Made by a program: the position numbers and the translations under genes. A stretch of 14,077 nucleotides of DNA from CAYJRR01 sp964372275 [NCBI: uncultured bacterium] (GTDB lineage Bacteria; CAYJRR01), in assembly GCA_964372275.1 (NCBI GenBank), contig CAYJRR010000119.1, positions 1 to 14,077 on the forward strand. The letters are read 5' to 3'. The notes beneath the pieces were generated by a model. It saw only the letters and a program-made list of their open reading frames with translations. It did not search any database and had not been told where the DNA came from. Positions 1 through 6,117 of this stretch are shown here, piece by piece (position 1 is the first letter of the stretch; the number at the start of each line of letters is the position of its first letter).

Positions 1-893
1 GCGGTCTGGTGGTCGGTTCCGGCGCTGTTGAACTGCCATCCGCCGCGGCCGCCGCCGCCGCCGGTCCCGCCGCCCCCGCCCCCGCCGTTCAGTCCGTTTC
101 CACCGCCTCCGCCGTTCGCGATGTTTCCCCGGCCGTAGAGGGCGACCGAATCCCGATCGACCCCCTCGCCTTTGAAACCGCCCCGCGGTGGCAAGGTGTT
201 CTCCTCGTGTACGTCCTGGGTCACGTCGGCGGTGTCCCGTCCCGCGCCGCCCCGGAAGCCTTTGGCCGAGGCCTCGATCTCGCCGCCCGACTCGACGACG
301 ACGACACCGCTCGAGAAGAACGCCACCACCCCGCCGAAGGTCCCGTTCCACGCCGGCGCGAAGAGCGACCCGCCCGACGTCACGGTGACGCTGGCGAACT
401 GCGGAAGGTGGCAGGCCTGCGCCCGGGCAAGCGCGCCCGATCCGTAGTGCCGTTCGAGGCCCGCGAGATCCAGCCATCCGTCTCCGCTCGTGGAGACGCG
501 CGCGATCTCCCACCGTCCGAGGTCGACGCCGTTCCCGGCGAACGAAACCCCACCCGTGGTATCGCCCGAGGTCGCGAAGCTGGCGTTCTGCGTTTCCCAC
601 AGGAGCAGCCGATCGCCGCGTTGCAACGAGAGCGGAGGCGACAGGACGACGCGGGCGCCGTTCGTCTCCTCGACCCGGGCACAGCTGTTGATGGAAACGT
701 TGGAGGTGACGACCAGCGAACCGTCACGGCCGTCGCCGAACGGCTCGAAACGGACGGCGTCGAAGGCGTCGGAGGGGAGCTCGATCGACGGCGAAGGCCG
801 TGGCGGCTCGCCGTCGTCCAGGCCCTCCCGGCCGCAGGCGGCGATGGCGACACCGATTCCGAGCATGGTCAAGCAGACGAGCGGAAGGCGCAT
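1..893 (-). CDS. Glycine-rich lipoprotein, 3' end beyond window (paralogue of the gene at 972-2336)
   Basis: I translated this frame by hand. It is open from an ATG at 893 to the window edge (297 full codons, no stop), so the gene is cut at its 3' end. The N-terminus is a lipoprotein signal: MRL, a hydrophobic stretch, and the lipobox IAAC with Cys20, followed by GREGL exactly as in the neighbour. Shared landmarks with the neighbour, in order, are PFGDGRDGS, GDRLLLW, ARAQAC, VTVT and YGRGN(I/V)AN, then a poly-glycine stretch (GGGGGNG, TGGGGGRGG). The protein is probably anchored in the outer membrane and exposed to periplasm or surface. Function is unknown. The two genes are a tandem duplication. 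No clear Shine-Dalgarno sequence precedes the ATG. A glycine-rich region of this kind is low-complexity, so similarity to other glycine-rich families should be treated with caution. Confidence 0.85.
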   Translation of the reverse strand, partial: MRLPLVCLTMLGIGVAIAACGREGLDDGEPPRPSPSIELPSDAFDAVRFEPFGDGRDGSLVVTSNVSINSCARVEETNGARVVLSPPLSLQRGDRLLLWETQNASFATSGDTTGGVSFAGNGVDLGRWEIARVSTSGDGWLDLAGLERHYGSGALARAQACHLPQFASVTVTSGGSLFAPAWNGTFGGVVAFFSSGVVVVESGGEIEASAKGFRGGAGRDTADVTQDVHEENTLPPRGGFKGEGVDRDSVALYGRGNIANGGGGGNGLNGGGGGGGTGGGGGRGGWQFNSAGTDHQT

Positions 894-916
894 CCATTCG
901 ACAGAATACACCCCGC

Positions 917-928
917 GTCGGCGCCGAC
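917..928. repeat. 12-bp palindrome between the two glycine-rich genes
   Basis: GTCGGCGCCGAC is a perfect palindrome in the 78-bp gap (894-971) between the tandem paralogues. It lies about 25 bp upstream of the start codon at 893. It could be a regulator site or a small hairpin, but in such GC-rich DNA short palindromes also arise by chance. I see no convincing -35/-10 pair in this gap. Confidence 0.25.
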
Positions 929-971
929 CGTGTGCTCAACAGGAGGGGGTCCCCGCTCCCGGCGGCGGCGC

Positions 972-2336
972 TCACGGCAACTCGGCCAGCGCCTCCACCG
1001 TTCCGGCGGATCCCGCCGTGGCGTACCACGACGGGTAGGCTCCATCGGTCAAACCGTTCAGGCCGCCGTCCACGTCGAAGACGACCCCCCGGAACGCATC
1101 CCCCGCCGCCAGGATTCGACCCCCTCCTCCGCCACCACCCGGACCCTGGGCGTTCCCGGAGCACGCGGAGCTGCCGCCCTTCCCGCCGATCGCCTGCACG
1201 ACCCCCTGGAACTCCGACGAGCCGACGAAGATCCCGATCGTTCCGCCGCCGCCGCCCCCGCCGGCACCGTCGCACGACGCCTGGTTCACGCTGTTTCCGT
1301 TCGAGTGGAAGAGGCCGGTCCCCTTCAGCGTCCCAGCGAAGACGAGGATCACGCCACCACCCATGCCGCCGGTGGTGCCGAAGCTGCCGTTCGTGATGTT
1401 TTCGTGTCCGGCGCCGCCTCCGCCGCCGAAGGTGAGGCGCTCGAGCACCGACGCGTCGATCCGGCGGCCCGGGCGGCCGGCCGTCGCCGGATTGACCCCG
1501 AACCCGGCCCACTGTGCGCCCCCACGGCCTCCGCCGCCGCCGTTTCCGCCGCCGCCGCCGCCGGCGTTGTGACCGTTCCCGCCCCCGCCGGCGTTGGCCA
1601 CGTTTCCCCGCCCGTACGTCCCGAAGGACGTCCCGTCGATCCCTTCACCCTTCCCGCCGGCGAGTCCCGCGACGCCGACGGTTTCGTCGATGATGTTCGC
1701 CTCGCTCCCGCCGTTCGTCAGGAGACCGGCGCGAAAACCGCCGTCCGACGCACGCAGGTGGCCCTCCACCGTCAGCGTTCCGAAGACGAAGAAGCCGAGC
1801 ACGCCCCCCGAACCTCCGTCCCATCCCCGCGCTCTCACTCGCCCGGCCGGCGTGACGGTGACGTTCCGGTACTGCTTGAGCCGGCAGGCCTGCGCCCGGC
1901 CCGTCCCGCGTGTGGCGTATCCGTGTATCGGCGGGGGATCGACGAGGACCGCCGTCGTTCCCGAGCCGGCCACCACGACGATCTCCCAGAGGCCGGCCGA
2001 CCCGAGGACGAGGGTGCCGGCCGTCGTCGTTCCGACGGTGGAGACGTTCTCGCCCTGGACCTGCCAGAGCAGGAGCCGGTCCCCCGGGAGGAGCGGTTCG
2101 GTGCCGGCGATCGAGATCGTCGCGCCGGTCGCGACCTGGAGCACGACGCAGGGATCCTCTTCGACCAGTTCGGTGATCGTCCGCGAGCCATCGCGTCCAT
2201 CGCCGAACGGGAACCGGAGGAGCTCGCGCGGAAGGGGGCCGCCGACGAAGGCCGGAGAGGCCTCGCGCAAGCCCTCGCGACCGCACGCCAGAACGGCGAC
2301 GGTTCCGGCGATCAACAGGATCGGCTGCCGGCGCAT
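972..2336 (-). CDS. Glycine-rich surface lipoprotein
   Basis: A 454-residue protein of unknown function. Residues 1-18 form a lipoprotein signal (MRRQ, hydrophobic core, lipobox VLAC with Cys18). Residues about 40-200 are non-repetitive and rich in beta-type residues, with PFGDGRDGS, GDRLLLW and RAQAC. From about 240 on there are repeated poly-glycine patches alternating with short hydrophobic strands (GGVILVFAGTL, GGTIGIFVG, GGGRILAAG), which suggests a repetitive beta structure. Its two cysteine contexts beyond the lipobox (DPC and QAC) match the paralogue at 1-893. The ATG is 4 bp after the stop of the membrane-protein gene (TGACCGGATG), so translation is probably coupled. No LPXTG or other C-terminal sorting signal is seen. 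It is likely membrane-anchored; surface exposure is inference. Confidence 0.88.
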   Translation of the reverse strand: MRRQPILLIAGTVAVLACGREGLREASPAFVGGPLPRELLRFPFGDGRDGSRTITELVEEDPCVVLQVATGATISIAGTEPLLPGDRLLLWQVQGENVSTVGTTTAGTLVLGSAGLWEIVVVAGSGTTAVLVDPPPIHGYATRGTGRAQACRLKQYRNVTVTPAGRVRARGWDGGSGGVLGFFVFGTLTVEGHLRASDGGFRAGLLTNGGSEANIIDETVGVAGLAGGKGEGIDGTSFGTYGRGNVANAGGGGNGHNAGGGGGGNGGGGGRGGAQWAGFGVNPATAGRPGRRIDASVLERLTFGGGGGAGHENITNGSFGTTGGMGGGVILVFAGTLKGTGLFHSNGNSVNQASCDGAGGGGGGGTIGIFVGSSEFQGVVQAIGGKGGSSACSGNAQGPGGGGGGGRILAAGDAFRGVVFDVDGGLNGLTDGAYPSWYATAGSAGTVEALAELP

Positions 2337-2340
2337 CCGG

Positions 2341-2946
2341 TCAAGGATACGCCTTCGCCGGAACCGTCGCCGCGGCGGCGGTCACCATCGCGCGCCATCG
2401 CAGGTCGATCGCGACGGCGGTCGAGACGAAGACCGCGAGCCAGACCGGATCGGGCAGCGGCAACAGGTTCGAGGCGACGAAGGCGATTGCCACCAGGCCG
2501 AGGAACAGCGCGCATCCGTGCCCGCCGACCCAGGCGGCGAGGCGGCGGGCGAACGGCGGGCCCGCGAGGCGCAGCACGTGGGCGCGCGCGAGATCCCGGG
2601 CCTCGGGGTCGGCGGAGAGCAGCTCGGGGAGGAGACGCCGGGTCCGGGAGCTCCCCCGACGCGCGCGGACCGCGAGGACCGCCAGCGCCGCGCCGTAGGC
2701 GATGAACAGGGCGAGGTCGAGCGGCCGCTGCGCGGCCGAGCGGTCGGCCTTCCCGCCGGCGACGAAACCCGCGATGGCCAGCTCCAGTCCGGCGAGGAAG
2801 ACGGGGGCGATCCACGCGATCGCCGTCAGCTCCCGGGCGCCGTGTTCGAGGCGGGCGACCGCCAGCTGAATCGCCGCGATCGAGCTTTCCGGGAGCGGAT
2901 CGTGATCCGCCGAGGAGGCGCCGTTCCGTCCGTTCCCGGCGACCAC
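2341..2946 (-). CDS. Small integral membrane protein, four predicted helices
   Basis: A 201-residue protein that I do not recognise. Hydrophobic segments at about residues 41-64, 76-94, 145-163 and 167-181 look like four transmembrane helices. A charged loop lies at about 95-135 (RARRGSSRTRRLLPELL, with the family unassigned). The assigned start is a GTG at 2946, 21 bp after the biotin-carrier stop, and no good Shine-Dalgarno sequence is visible, so the true start is uncertain. The stop is followed 4 bp later by the ATG of the glycine-rich lipoprotein. An alternative reading frame across 2312-3133 looks like a basic, low-complexity shadow. It may be co-transcribed with both neighbours, but nothing links it to acyl-CoA metabolism. 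Confidence 0.72.
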   Translation of the reverse strand: MVAGNGRNGASSADHDPLPESSIAAIQLAVARLEHGARELTAIAWIAPVFLAGLELAIAGFVAGGKADRSAAQRPLDLALFIAYGAALAVLAVRARRGSSRTRRLLPELLSADPEARDLARAHVLRLAGPPFARRLAAWVGGHGCALFLGLVAIAFVASNLLPLPDPVWLAVFVSTAVAIDLRWRAMVTAAAATVPAKAYP

Positions 2947-2967
2947 GGGCGACCGTCCGCGCCCGTC

Positions 2968-3180
2968 CTACCCGAGGACGACGAGGACGTCCCCTTCCTG
3001 CACCGTCTGGTCGATCTTCACCGGGATCTCCTTCACCGTCCCGGCCACCTCCGACTCGACCGGCATCTCCATCTTCATCGACTCGAGAATCACGACCACG
3101 TCGCCCGGCGAAATCGACTGTCCCACCGTGCACTCGATCTTGAAGATCTTTCCGACCATCGGGGAGGTGATCTGGCTCAT
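2968..3180 (-). CDS. Stand-alone biotin carboxyl carrier protein (biotinyl domain)
   Basis: This is a 70-residue single-domain protein. It shows the biotin attachment motif ESMKMEMP with the acceptor lysine at residue 36, the preceding SPMVGKI turn, and the closing EGDVLVVLG strand. The MKM motif with about 34 residues after it is the classical biotinyl-domain layout; a lipoyl domain would be similar in fold but usually has a different sequence around the lysine. In the family, the biotin swings between biotin carboxylase and carboxyltransferase subunits. Neither partner gene is in the window, so they must be encoded elsewhere or lie in a different locus. It begins 16 bp after the BKACE gene and belongs to the same probable operon. 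Confidence 0.9.
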   Translation of the reverse strand: MSQITSPMVGKIFKIECTVGQSISPGDVVVILESMKMEMPVESEVAGTVKEIPVKIDQTVQEGDVLVVLG

Positions 3181-3196
3181 CGCGCGCCGGAGTGTA

Positions 3197-4057
3197 TCAC
3201 TGCGAGACCGGCTTCAAGCCGAGCTGCGCCCGGGCCTCGGCGATGCTCGCCACGTCGCGCCCGGTATCGCGAGCCAGCCGCGCGACGCGCTCGACGAGGT
3301 CGCCGTTCGAGCGGGCCATCGTCCCCTCGGGAAGGTAGAAGTTGTCCTCGAAACCGACCCGCACGTTTCCGCCGATCGACAGCGCCGCCGCGCACAGGCG
3401 CCATTGGTCGCGGCTGATGCCGATCACCTGCCAGTGGCTGTTCGGCGGGAGGTTGTCGGCCATCGTCAGGACGTTGCGGGTGGTGGCCGGGACGCCGCCG
3501 TCGACGCCGAGGATGAAGCTGAAGTCGTACGGCGGCTTCAGGATGCCCATGTCGATGATCGGCATCGCGCTCGCCACGTGCCCGACGTCGAAGCACTCCA
3601 TCTCCGGCCGGACGCCGACCTCGTTCATCGTCCGCAGGTAGTAGAGGATGTCGTCGAACGGATTCTGGAAGACGAAGTTGAAGACGAAGCCCTTCCTCTT
3701 CTCCGAGTACTTGGCGTAGTTCATCGTCCCCATGTTGAGGGCGGCGATGTCCGGCTTGCAGGCGGTGACGCTGGCGATCCGCTGTTCGCGGGTGAAGCCG
3801 ATGGCGCCGGTGGAGAAGTTGATGATCAGGTCGGGGACCTTCTTCACGATCGCGTCGCGGATCGCCCGGTAGTCCTCCACGTCCTGCGATGGAACGCCGT
3901 CGGGCTTGCGCGCGTGGATGTGGACGATCGACGCCCCCGCCTCGGCCGCCCGGCGCGACTCCTCGGCGTACTCCTCCGGGGTGTAGGGGATGCCGGGGCA
4001 CTGCGCCCGGTTGGCGGCGACGCCGGAGAGCGCGCAGGAGACGATCACCTTTTCCAT
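3197..4057 (-). CDS. BKACE-family beta-keto acid cleavage enzyme (DUF849)
   Basis: A 286-residue protein of typical family length. Visible hallmarks are VHIHAR with His46 and His48 (the family's zinc ligands), the following KPDGVPSQD segment, INFSTG, and VRVGFEDN with Glu237 as the expected third ligand and Arg233 nearby. Characterised members convert a beta-keto acid plus acetyl-CoA into acetoacetate plus a new acyl-CoA; the best-known one is Kce of lysine fermentation. No other lysine-fermentation genes are present, so the substrate here is unknown. The ATG overlaps the crotonase stop by one base (TGATG), and GGAGG lies 8 nt upstream, so the two genes are translated as a coupled pair. Confidence 0.92.
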   Translation of the reverse strand: MEKVIVSCALSGVAANRAQCPGIPYTPEEYAEESRRAAEAGASIVHIHARKPDGVPSQDVEDYRAIRDAIVKKVPDLIINFSTGAIGFTREQRIASVTACKPDIAALNMGTMNYAKYSEKRKGFVFNFVFQNPFDDILYYLRTMNEVGVRPEMECFDVGHVASAMPIIDMGILKPPYDFSFILGVDGGVPATTRNVLTMADNLPPNSHWQVIGISRDQWRLCAAALSIGGNVRVGFEDNFYLPEGTMARSNGDLVERVARLARDTGRDVASIAEARAQLGLKPVSQ

Positions 4058-4848
4058 CAGCGGTTCCTCCAGGACGGTGCGCGCTTCTGCACGAAAGCGG
4101 CGACCCCTTCGGCGGCGTCCTCGGTGAGGGTGTTCACCGTCAGCATCGATTGCAGGTATTCGAGCGCCTGGTCGAAGCTCATCTCCGACATGGCGTAGTA
4201 GGCGCGGCGTCCGAGCTTCAGGATCGCAGCGCTCTTCCCCGCCAGGCCCTTGGCGAGCGCGTCGACGGTGGTGTTGAGCTCGGCGCGCGGCACGACGCGA
4301 TTGGCCCAACCGAGCTCGACCACCTCGCGTCCGCGGATTTTTTCGCCGGTGAGCAGGAGCTCCAGCATCCGCTTGCGGTGGGAGGTGTTGCGGACGATCG
4401 TCGCCATGATCACGTATGGGAACAGGCCCACGTTGATCTCGGGGGTCCCGAAGTCGGCATCGTCGACCGCCACCAGCAGATCGCAAGCCAACGCCACGCC
4501 GAGCCCGCCGGCCAGCACGTGTCCGTTCGCCGCGCAGACGATCGGCTTGCCGAGCGCGCGCATCGTCCGGAACAGCTCCAGGAACGGCCGCCCCGCTTCG
4601 TGCCGGTCGAACACCCCGGAGGCCCCGATCATCCCGCCGCCGCCCAGGTCGGCCCCGGCGCAGAACGCCTTGTCTCCGGCCCCGGTCAAGACGATCGCCC
4701 CGACTCCGGGATCGCCGTCTGCCGCCCGGAACGCGGCGACGAGCTCCGCGATGACGGTCGGGTTGAGACTGTTCCGCTTGTCCGGCCGGTTGATCGTCAC
4801 CCGCGCGACCCGGTCGGCGACGTCGTAGAGGATCGTCTCGTAGGCCAT
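4057..4848 (-). CDS. Enoyl-CoA hydratase/isomerase family protein (crotonase)
   Basis: A 263-residue full-length crotonase fold, cytoplasmic. The oxyanion-hole segments are FCAGADLGG (about 62-70) and NGHVLAGGLGVALACD (about 108-123), with conserved backbone positions Ala64 and Gly114. TPEINVGLFP supplies Glu137, equivalent to Glu164 of rat hydratase. The other hydratase glutamate (Glu144) aligns with Gly117 here, so the enzyme has only one of the two usual acidic residues. That fits isomerases or specialised hydratases and lyases better than a generic short-chain hydratase. The gene heads the crotonase, BKACE and biotin-carrier cluster. The ATG at 4848 gives the normal family N-terminus, although its Shine-Dalgarno sequence is weak. 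Confidence 0.92.
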   Translation of the reverse strand: MAYETILYDVADRVARVTINRPDKRNSLNPTVIAELVAAFRAADGDPGVGAIVLTGAGDKAFCAGADLGGGGMIGASGVFDRHEAGRPFLELFRTMRALGKPIVCAANGHVLAGGLGVALACDLLVAVDDADFGTPEINVGLFPYVIMATIVRNTSHRKRMLELLLTGEKIRGREVVELGWANRVVPRAELNTTVDALAKGLAGKSAAILKLGRRAYYAMSEMSFDQALEYLQSMLTVNTLTEDAAEGVAAFVQKRAPSWRNR

Positions 4849-4889
4849 GGGGCGGGGATGCTAGCCGCCGCCCGCCCGCTGGGGAAGGG

Positions 4890-4911
4890 CCTTTGACGTG
4901 GCCGTCAAGGG
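4890..4911. promoter_or_regulatory. Inverted repeat upstream of the acyl-CoA operon, candidate operator
   Basis: TTGACG-TGGC-CGTCAA (4892-4907) is a perfect 6-bp-arm inverted repeat. The arms extend to 9 bp with one mismatch. It lies about 45 bp upstream of the crotonase start, in the 104-bp gap after the small lipoprotein gene. The dyad suits a homodimeric regulator. I cannot assign the regulator, and no convincing -10 box is spaced correctly from either TTGACG. A short hairpin in RNA is the alternative. Confidence 0.4.
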
Positions 4912-4952
4912 TGGTCATCGCCATTGACCTCGACCCGTCGGCCGCGCGGGCG

Positions 4953-5291
4953 TCACGGCATCCGGGAAGCCCGCGAGATCGAAATCGGCGGTCTCTCTGG
5001 ATCGCCCGTGGTCGAAATGGTCAGCGTTGACCCATCGGTTACGCTCCACCGGAGCACGTGCAGCCCCGAACCGACGTCCTGTTCCGCGGGGCCTAGTCGC
5101 GCCAGGATCTCGCGCAGCTGCTCGTCCGGCCGGACGGCATCTGCAAGTTCCGGCGAAACAGGCGCCCCGCCGGGCCGCACCAATACGGGTCGCTCGACCA
5201 TCACCCGCTCCCTCCGGCACCCCTCCGATGCGAGCGCCGCGAGGGCGAGAGCCGTGACCAACCACGTTCGCCGGCTCTTGGAACATCGCAT
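4953..5291 (-). CDS. Small putative lipoprotein of unknown function
   Basis: A 112-residue protein. The N-terminus is MRCSKSRR followed by a hydrophobic stretch (WLVTALALAALA) and SEGC, which resembles a lipobox, but the Glu at -2 is atypical, so lipidation is uncertain. The C-terminal half has EILARLGPAEQDVGSGLHVLRW and then a DGSTLTIS strand. This looks like the small beta-rich domains that sense or bind in many exported proteins, but I cannot name a family with confidence. The ATG at 5291 is chosen because it directly precedes the signal-like segment; the upstream extension of the frame is basic and low-complexity. No Shine-Dalgarno sequence is visible, and a TATGAT box lies about 10 bp upstream. 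Confidence 0.62.
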   Translation of the reverse strand: MRCSKSRRTWLVTALALAALASEGCRRERVMVERPVLVRPGGAPVSPELADAVRPDEQLREILARLGPAEQDVGSGLHVLRWSVTDGSTLTISTTGDPERPPISISRASRMP

Positions 5292-5300
5292 ACAAGACCG

Positions 5301-5306
5301 ATCATA
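5301..5306 (-). promoter_or_regulatory. -10-like box just upstream of the small lipoprotein
   Basis: On the minus strand TATGAT matches the sigma-70 -10 consensus in five of six bases. Normal spacing would place transcription start at about 5294, only a few bases before the ATG at 5291, giving an almost leaderless mRNA. There is no recognisable -35, so this is weak. Confidence 0.3.
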
Positions 5307-5347
5307 CGGCCGTCGGACGCGCGCCTCGTCCAGATCATTGTCGACGG

Positions 5348-5367
5348 GGGGCGTCGTTCGTCGCCCC
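5348..5367 (-). terminator. Stem-loop after vapC, possible terminator
   Basis: A GGGGCG / CGCCCC stem with an 8-base loop lies 15 bp downstream of the vapC stop. There is no U tract after it, so it is not a classical intrinsic terminator. It could protect the 3' end or be a chance GC-rich hairpin. Confidence 0.28.
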
Positions 5368-5382
5368 GGCAGGGTCTCGTAT

Positions 5383-5817
5383 CTAGGGGAAGGGGTTGTC
5401 GAGCGGCAATTCCGGAAAGAGCGAAAAGTCCCGGTCACGGGAAAGCAGCGCCTCGACGCCGTGCGCGAGACACAGCGCGGCGACGCGCGCATCGTGCACC
5501 ACGGGGCCCCGTACGCGGGGTCGCCGCAACAGCCGCTCGAGCACGGCCAGGAACTCGTCCGTCTCCCCCAGAAGTCGCAACGAGGGGGAACCGGTCCATG
5601 CGGCGATCTGCTCCCACGCCTGGTTGGGGGTGCTCTCCGTTCCCTTCCAAATCCGCGCGCTGGTCACCACGCTGAAGAACTCGTAGATACAGGGCCATGG
5701 GATGGCCCAGCCTGCGACCCCCGTGGCGAGCAGGCGAAGACGCTCCGAGGCCACCACGTGCTCCGGCGCCTCGCGGCGGTGGGCATACACCAGCACGTTG
5801 GTGTCGACCGCGAGCAT
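5383..5817 (-). CDS. vapC: PIN-domain ribonuclease toxin, VapC family
   Basis: A 144-residue single PIN domain. The four acidic positions of the nuclease site are visible: Asp5 in MLAVDTNVL, Glu46 in IYEFFSVV, Asp109 in VHDARVAALC, and Asp128 with Asp130 in LLSRDRDF. VapC toxins are magnesium-dependent ribonucleases, usually cutting specific tRNAs or rRNA, and are held inactive by the antitoxin made from the upstream gene. The ATG lies 6 bp after the stop of that gene, the usual antitoxin-then-toxin order. All catalytic residues are present, so the toxin appears intact. The RNA target cannot be told from sequence. Confidence 0.92.
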   Translation of the reverse strand: MLAVDTNVLVYAHRREAPEHVVASERLRLLATGVAGWAIPWPCIYEFFSVVTSARIWKGTESTPNQAWEQIAAWTGSPSLRLLGETDEFLAVLERLLRRPRVRGPVVHDARVAALCLAHGVEALLSRDRDFSLFPELPLDNPFP

Positions 5818-5823
5818 GCGTGC

Positions 5824-6063
5824 CTACCGGCCGCCGTAGATCTCGGACCGAAGTTCCTGCCAGCTCAAGGCCTCCAGCGGGTTCGGACGTCGCGAGTCCC
5901 CCACGCTTCGGTCTGGAAGCTCGTAGGGGCTAGGCCGGACCGACGCGGCCAGGACGAGGCGGAGCCCTTCTTCGACGACCGACCGCAGCGGCCGTCCCGT
6001 CCTCCGCGCCAGGCGCTTCGCCCGGACAAGCAGATCGTCGGGCAGATCCATGGTGGTTTTCAC
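5824..6063 (-). CDS. vapB: VapB-type antitoxin (ribbon-helix-helix)
   Basis: A 79-residue protein. The N-terminal segment KTTMDLPDDLLVRAKRLA followed by a Thr-Gly-Arg turn and VVEEGLRLVL is a ribbon-helix-helix DNA-binding fold. The C-terminal part (from about residue 44, ending QELRSEIYGGR) is the likely toxin-binding tail. I chose the GTG at 6063 because family members begin with a (K/R)TT(M/L) strand; the ATG at 6051 would remove the start of that strand. No Shine-Dalgarno sequence precedes the GTG, but a -10 box does, so the mRNA may start at the GTG itself. The protein should neutralise the adjacent VapC and repress its own promoter. Confidence 0.88.
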   Translation of the reverse strand: MKTTMDLPDDLLVRAKRLARRTGRPLRSVVEEGLRLVLAASVRPSPYELPDRSVGDSRRPNPLEALSWQELRSEIYGGR

Positions 6064-6106
6064 GGACCCATATTAGCCAGCTCTGTTAATGTGGGCAACC
6101 CATATT
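6064..6106 (-). promoter_or_regulatory. vapBC promoter and probable operator
   Basis: On the minus strand, TTGCCC (6098-6093) and TAATAT (6075-6070) are separated by 17 bp, each matching the sigma-70 consensus in four of six bases. The predicted start is at about 6063, the first base of vapB. A near-palindrome AATGTGGG-CAA-CCCATATT (6088-6106, one mismatch between arms) covers the -35. A third half-site CCCATATT at 6067-6074 covers the -10. Such repeated half-sites fit autorepression by a ribbon-helix-helix antitoxin. The gap is visibly AT-richer than its surroundings. Confidence 0.55.
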
Positions 6107-6117
6107 TTCGATTGGGG

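Noticed and set aside
9-2705. Very long plus-strand open frame (898 residues)
   Set aside because: It is antisense to two glycine-rich lipoprotein genes and the membrane-protein gene. It is low-complexity Arg/Ala/Pro-rich sequence with no domain, whereas the minus-strand frames have signal peptides and mutual homology.
1594-3417. Plus-strand open frame of 607 residues
   Set aside because: It is antisense to well-supported minus-strand genes, including the biotin carrier, and its composition is that of a GC-rich shadow frame.
4915-5295. Alternative 126-residue minus-strand frame over the small lipoprotein
   Set aside because: It starts at TTG, has no signal peptide and is rich in Arg, Gly and Ala, while the other frame has a signal sequence and a beta-rich domain.
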